Source of the DNA: Bradyrhizobium sp. | Lineage (GTDB): Bacteria > Pseudomonadota > Alphaproteobacteria > Rhizobiales > Xanthobacteraceae | Length of the DNA: 15,785 bases | Assembly: GCA_028290305.1 (NCBI GenBank) | Contig: JAQGKC010000381.1 | Location: forward strand, 1 to 15,785 | Direction: 5' to 3' | Shown here: piece by piece, positions 13,768 through 15,785 of the stretch | Layout of the letters: the number at the start of each line of letters is the position of its first letter | How positions within the stretch are numbered: the first letter of the stretch is position 1 | Made by a program: the position numbers and the translations under genes | The notes under the pieces: model-generated | Seen by the model: the letters and a program-made list of their open reading frames with translations, nothing else | The model's database searches: none | What the model was told of the DNA's origin: nothing

Positions 13768-14502
13768 ATGATCGACCAGCAGATCGAAATTCCCACCAAG
13801 GACGGCCACACCACCACCTTCATCAGTCACCCCGAGCGCGGCGGCCCGCATCCCGTCATCCTGTTCTACATGGATGCGCCGGCCATCCGTGAGGAACTGC
13901 GCGACATGGCGCGGCGGCTGGCGACCTCAGGCTATTACGTGATGTTGCCGAATCTGTATTACCGCTCCGGCGTCATGGAGCTTGGGCCGTTGCCGGCAGA
14001 TCCGGAATCGCCTGAGCGCAAGCGCATGTTCCAGTTGATGGCCTCGATCAACATTCCCCTTGTCATGGAGGACACAAGCGCTTTGCTTGCCTATGCCGAC
14101 GGCCAGGCCGCCACGCGCAAGGATGTTGTGGGCGCCGTCGGCTACTGCATGAGCGGGCGCTATGCGATCAACGCCGCAACGCACTTTCCGGGAAGGGTCA
14201 AGGCCGCCGCATCGATCTACGGAACGCATCTGGCCACCGACCAGCCCGACAGTCCGCATCTCGCCGGGCAAAAGACCAAGGCCGAACTCTATTTCGGCTG
14301 CGCCGAGACCGACATTTACGCGCCGATGGAGACAGTCGAGAAAGTAAGACAGTCGATGAAGGGCACCAATGCCGAGGTCGAGATTTATCCGGGCACCCAT
14401 CACGGTTTCGCCTTTCCGAAGCGGCCGGTTTACGATCGCGACGCGGCCGAGCGGCACTGGGAGCGGCTCCTGGCGCTCTATCGGCGCAACCTCTCGGCTT
14501 AA
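13768..14502 (+). CDS. dienelactone hydrolase family protein
   Basis: A 244-residue alpha/beta hydrolase of the dienelactone hydrolase type, whose members cleave lactone or ester bonds through a Cys-Asp-His triad. The nucleophile lies in GYCMSG (Cys127), the acid is probably Asp182 (AETDIYAP) and the base is His212 (THHGFAFP); Asp36 takes the place near the oxyanion region where the classical enzyme has Glu. The substrate need not be an aromatic-pathway lactone, since no other such gene is nearby. The ATG at 13768 has only a weak GAAAAG upstream. The 197-base gap to ubiK must contain both divergent promoters. The next gene begins 16 bases after the stop. Confidence 0.92.
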   Translation: MIDQQIEIPTKDGHTTTFISHPERGGPHPVILFYMDAPAIREELRDMARRLATSGYYVMLPNLYYRSGVMELGPLPADPESPERKRMFQLMASINIPLVMEDTSALLAYADGQAATRKDVVGAVGYCMSGRYAINAATHFPGRVKAAASIYGTHLATDQPDSPHLAGQKTKAELYFGCAETDIYAPMETVEKVRQSMKGTNAEVEIYPGTHHGFAFPKRPVYDRDAAERHWERLLALYRRNLSA

Positions 14503-14518
14503 GCCGCAGGCACACCAA

Positions 14519-15496
14519 ATGAGATTGCTCGCCTTTTCGGACATCCATCACAATCTGGTGGCTGTCCGAAAATTGCGGGCGCTGGAGCAGAACTCATTCG
14601 ACGCGATAATTGTCGCCGGTGATATCGGCAGCGAAAGCGCCGCTGCTTTCTTCAGGATTCTCGCGACGTTCAAATGTCCCGTCATGTACGTCTATGGGAA
14701 CTGGGATAATGAGTTAGGCTACAAGACCTCTTTTGGGCGCCACTGCCACCTCATTCATTCGAACATCATCACGATCGGCAACATCAGCTTCACCGGTTTC
14801 AGCGGGTGCCCGACACATTGGGGGAAAAACCCGATCGTTCGAAAACTTTATCGTCAAATCGAAGCCGAAAACAAAGGCGTGGTTGACGCCTTGAGGAGCG
14901 GAACCAGGCCAGCCCAGGGAATTCGACGCACCAAGGCCTATCAAAAATATACGCGCCAACTTCGATCAGCCGGAAATGAAGTGCTTAAACTGAACAGGGA
15001 AAGCATTCGTCATGCGATAAGGAAGGCGGAGATTGATCCTCGCAGGTGCGTGATCGTAACCCATCAACGCCTCACTCGACTGAGCGAAGAAGTTCCCGGA
15101 GCACTCCTTCATCTGTTCGGCCATCTTCATACATTCTCCGAACACACTTTCAAGGCGACGAAGTATGTTAACGTTGCGGCACTGGACCGCCCCGTTTCCG
15201 CTCGGCCCCGCGCCAACGAAAAATGGGGAAAAGAGGATTGTCGCAATTTCAATGCCGGCAACTACGCCACAATCGAGATCAACTCATCTCTGGCGATAAA
15301 GATAAAGTGCGTAAACCTCCCACATGAGTATCTGAACTGGATTCCATTGGAAGATCGCGGCTACAACGGAATCGAATGGATTCCGGAGGAAGCGAAATGG
15401 ACGAACGCTTCAGACGTACCAATCGTTCGATATGACGTACGGCGAAGCCCGAAGATAGCTGGACCACATGCCGCTGAACCACATGCCTCTGCGTGA
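14519..15496 (+). CDS. calcineurin-like metallophosphoesterase
   Basis: A 325-residue protein with the metal-binding motifs of the family in order: DIHHN (Asp8, His10), AGDIG (Asp35), YGNWDNE (Asn61, with Trp where His is common), VTHQR in the middle, and FGHLH near residue 200. This is a two-metal phosphodiesterase or phosphatase fold; the substrate is unknown. The last 85 residues fall outside the usual domain and are not recognised. A longer reading frame from 14369 overlaps the hydrolase gene and is rejected; ATG 14519 directly precedes the conserved first strand. The gene is AT-richer, with many codons ending in A or T unlike its neighbours, which suggests recent acquisition. Confidence 0.88.
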   Translation: MRLLAFSDIHHNLVAVRKLRALEQNSFDAIIVAGDIGSESAAAFFRILATFKCPVMYVYGNWDNELGYKTSFGRHCHLIHSNIITIGNISFTGFSGCPTHWGKNPIVRKLYRQIEAENKGVVDALRSGTRPAQGIRRTKAYQKYTRQLRSAGNEVLKLNRESIRHAIRKAEIDPRRCVIVTHQRLTRLSEEVPGALLHLFGHLHTFSEHTFKATKYVNVAALDRPVSARPRANEKWGKEDCRNFNAGNYATIEINSSLAIKIKCVNLPHEYLNWIPLEDRGYNGIEWIPEEAKWTNASDVPIVRYDVRRSPKIAGPHAAEPHASA

Positions 15497-15505
15497 AACC
15501 CACTG

Positions 15506-15785
15506 ATGCCCTTCCTCACCATCGCCTTTCCGGTGTTCGATCCGATCGCGATTGCGATCGGGCCGATCGTGATCCGCTGGTATGCGCTGGCCTATATCGG
15601 CGGCATCGTGCTGGGGTGGATTTACGCGCGCGCGCTGATCAAGAACGACAAGTTATGGGGCGGGCCGGCGCCGATCACGCTATTGCAAATGGACGATTTC
15701 ATCCTCTGGGTGACGGTCGGAATCATCATCGGCGGCCGCACCGGCTATGTGCTGTTCTACAATCTGCCGTTCTTCGCCCAGCATC
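15506..15785 (+). CDS. lgt: prolipoprotein diacylglyceryl transferase, 5' part
   Basis: Lgt transfers diacylglycerol from phosphatidylglycerol to the lipobox Cys of prolipoproteins in the inner membrane. The first 93 residues are visible; the gene runs off the right edge. [20 protein letters not shown] is followed by the first membrane span ([16 protein letters not shown]) and the [20 protein letters not shown] segment with the conserved Gly-Gly-Arg, then LFYN. The start is 9 bases after the metallophosphoesterase stop and has no clear ribosome site. In related genomes I recall lgt lying directly beside ubiK; here two genes stand between them. Confidence 0.97.
   Translation, partial: MPFLTIAFPVFDPIAIAIGPIVIRWYALAYIGGIVLGWIYARALIKNDKLWGGPAPITLLQMDDFILWVTVGIIIGGRTGYVLFYNLPFFAQH

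Overview
The window looks like chromosomal DNA of a Bradyrhizobium-type alphaproteobacterium (family Nitrobacteraceae). It is GC-rich. The order rplY, pth, ychF and the pairing of ubiK with lgt are typical of that group. Several tiny proteins resemble ones I know only as conserved hypotheticals of Bradyrhizobium, and the intergenic palindromic repeats are of the kind common there. The assignment is from memory of gene families, not from a search.

Left end (1-3285): the 3' part of uvrB, including its UVR motif and a long disordered tail, is followed by a locus of clearly lower GC. This locus holds a broken homologue of the methyl-directed restriction enzyme DpnI, with a one-base frameshift and a lost zinc-ligand Cys, and then a small zinc-ribbon protein 9 bases downstream. 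Next come about 900 bases without a convincing gene. They contain a palindromic repeat, a strongly folded multi-hairpin element, and a second, truncated copy of the palindromic repeat.

Middle (3286-9568): mostly small proteins of unknown function. They are a hydrophilic 63-residue protein, a secreted glycine-zipper protein, a remnant of an alpha/beta hydrolase, a Lys-rich 48-residue protein, two NTF2-like paralogues on either side of a small membrane protein, an exported protein ending in Trp, a helical cytoplasmic protein with a good terminator, two convergent single-span membrane peptides, a translationally coupled pair of MaoC-like hot-dog proteins, and a DUF4282 membrane protein.

Right half (9569-15785): the minus-strand translation cluster rplY-pth-ychF (ribosomal protein L25, peptidyl-tRNA hydrolase, YchF ATPase) carries three-hairpin palindromic repeats on both sides of ychF and a long hairpin between rplY and pth. 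Then come ubiK and a YdeI/OmpD-associated gene on the minus strand. Divergently from ubiK run a dienelactone hydrolase-like gene, an AT-richer metallophosphoesterase gene and the start of lgt, which is cut by the window end.

The observations most worth following up are the decayed DpnI gene with its zinc-ribbon neighbour, and the folded repeat element at about 2600-3030, whose stems repeatedly use G-U pairs on the plus strand as if it were a functional RNA. No tRNA, rRNA, CRISPR array, transposase or phage gene was seen.
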